DNA of 64,000 nt from Paraburkholderia sediminicola (GTDB lineage: Bacteria; Pseudomonadota; Gammaproteobacteria; Burkholderiales; Burkholderiaceae), in NCBI RefSeq assembly GCF_902859805.1, contig NZ_CADIKC010000001.1, forward strand, positions 1,612,001 to 1,676,000, given 5' to 3'. The notes under the pieces are model-generated. The model had not been told where the DNA came from and did no database searches. It saw only the letters and a list, made by a program, of their open reading frames with translations. A program made the translations under genes and the position numbers. Every line of letters begins with the position of its first letter. Position 1 is the stretch's first letter. Shown here in pieces: positions 63,952 to 64,000 of the stretch.

Positions 63952-64000
63952 ATGGCACAGACTCTCTACGACAAATTGTGGAACACACACGTGGTCCACA
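63952..64000 (+). CDS. leuC: 3-isopropylmalate dehydratase large subunit (5' end only)
   Basis: The first 16 residues, MAQTLYDKLWNTHVVH, match the conserved N-terminus of LeuC, the large subunit of the leucine-pathway isomerase. The gene runs off the right edge. Cluster cysteines and the rest cannot be seen. Confidence 0.8.
   Translation, partial: MAQTLYDKLWNTHVVH

Overview
The window is GC-rich chromosomal DNA from a betaproteobacterium, most likely a Paraburkholderia or Burkholderia species. This rests on the sdhCDAB-sdhE-gltA-leuC order next to mdh and a 2-methylcitrate cluster, an intracellular PHA depolymerase of the Cys-nucleophile type, a MocR regulator beside a polyamine-type ABC transporter, and filamentous-haemagglutinin genes typical of that group. 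The species assignment is inference; no 16S gene or other decisive marker is present.

Layout. 1-2.6 kb: small unknown proteins (one a 52-residue gene with its own promoter elements and terminator), a His-rich exported peptide and a 3-hydroxyacyl-CoA dehydrogenase. 2.8-22.3 kb: a two-partner secretion / contact-dependent-inhibition-like island. It holds a short TpsA exoprotein, a TpsB outer-membrane transporter, a periplasmic parvulin, a 3,970-residue CdiA-like protein, a 4-base-overlapping candidate immunity gene, an IS110 transposase remnant, a second 'orphan' toxin module homologous to an internal part of the large gene but carrying a different nuclease tip (Tox-REase-7-like), and an Imm52-like immunity gene. 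22.4-33.5 kb: kptA with an unusual tandem operator, flavin reductase, cupin, PHA depolymerase, GST, a chemoreceptor, a Cu+ P-type ATPase with a CueR-type promoter, and a DUF1254/DUF1214 lipoprotein. 33.8-43.9 kb: a large AsmA-like DUF748 protein, then a MocR regulator divergent from a PotABCD-type ABC operon. 44.1-48.6 kb: an OmpA-type lipoprotein and a BvgA-like response regulator, followed by an unusual BvgS-like protein whose HisKA histidine is replaced by arginine but which keeps an Hpt histidine, and an unknown single-pass membrane protein.

48.6-64 kb: central carbon metabolism in two divergent blocks. On the minus strand: mdh, then a CitE-like lyase, a previously easy-to-miss 56-codon ORF coupled by ATGA overlaps on both sides, prpC, an MliC-like exported protein, prpD and acnA, closed by a terminator. 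On the plus strand: a GntR/UTRA regulator, sdhCDAB, sdhE, gltA, a strong terminator and the start of leuC. A 20-bp perfect palindrome and GGGAAAACCC-type elements lie between mdh and gntR.

The most interesting parts are the CDI-like locus with its decayed but still toxin-competent orphan module, the kinase-like protein lacking its phospho-acceptor His, the coupled small ORF in the prp cluster, and several clear operator-like repeats.
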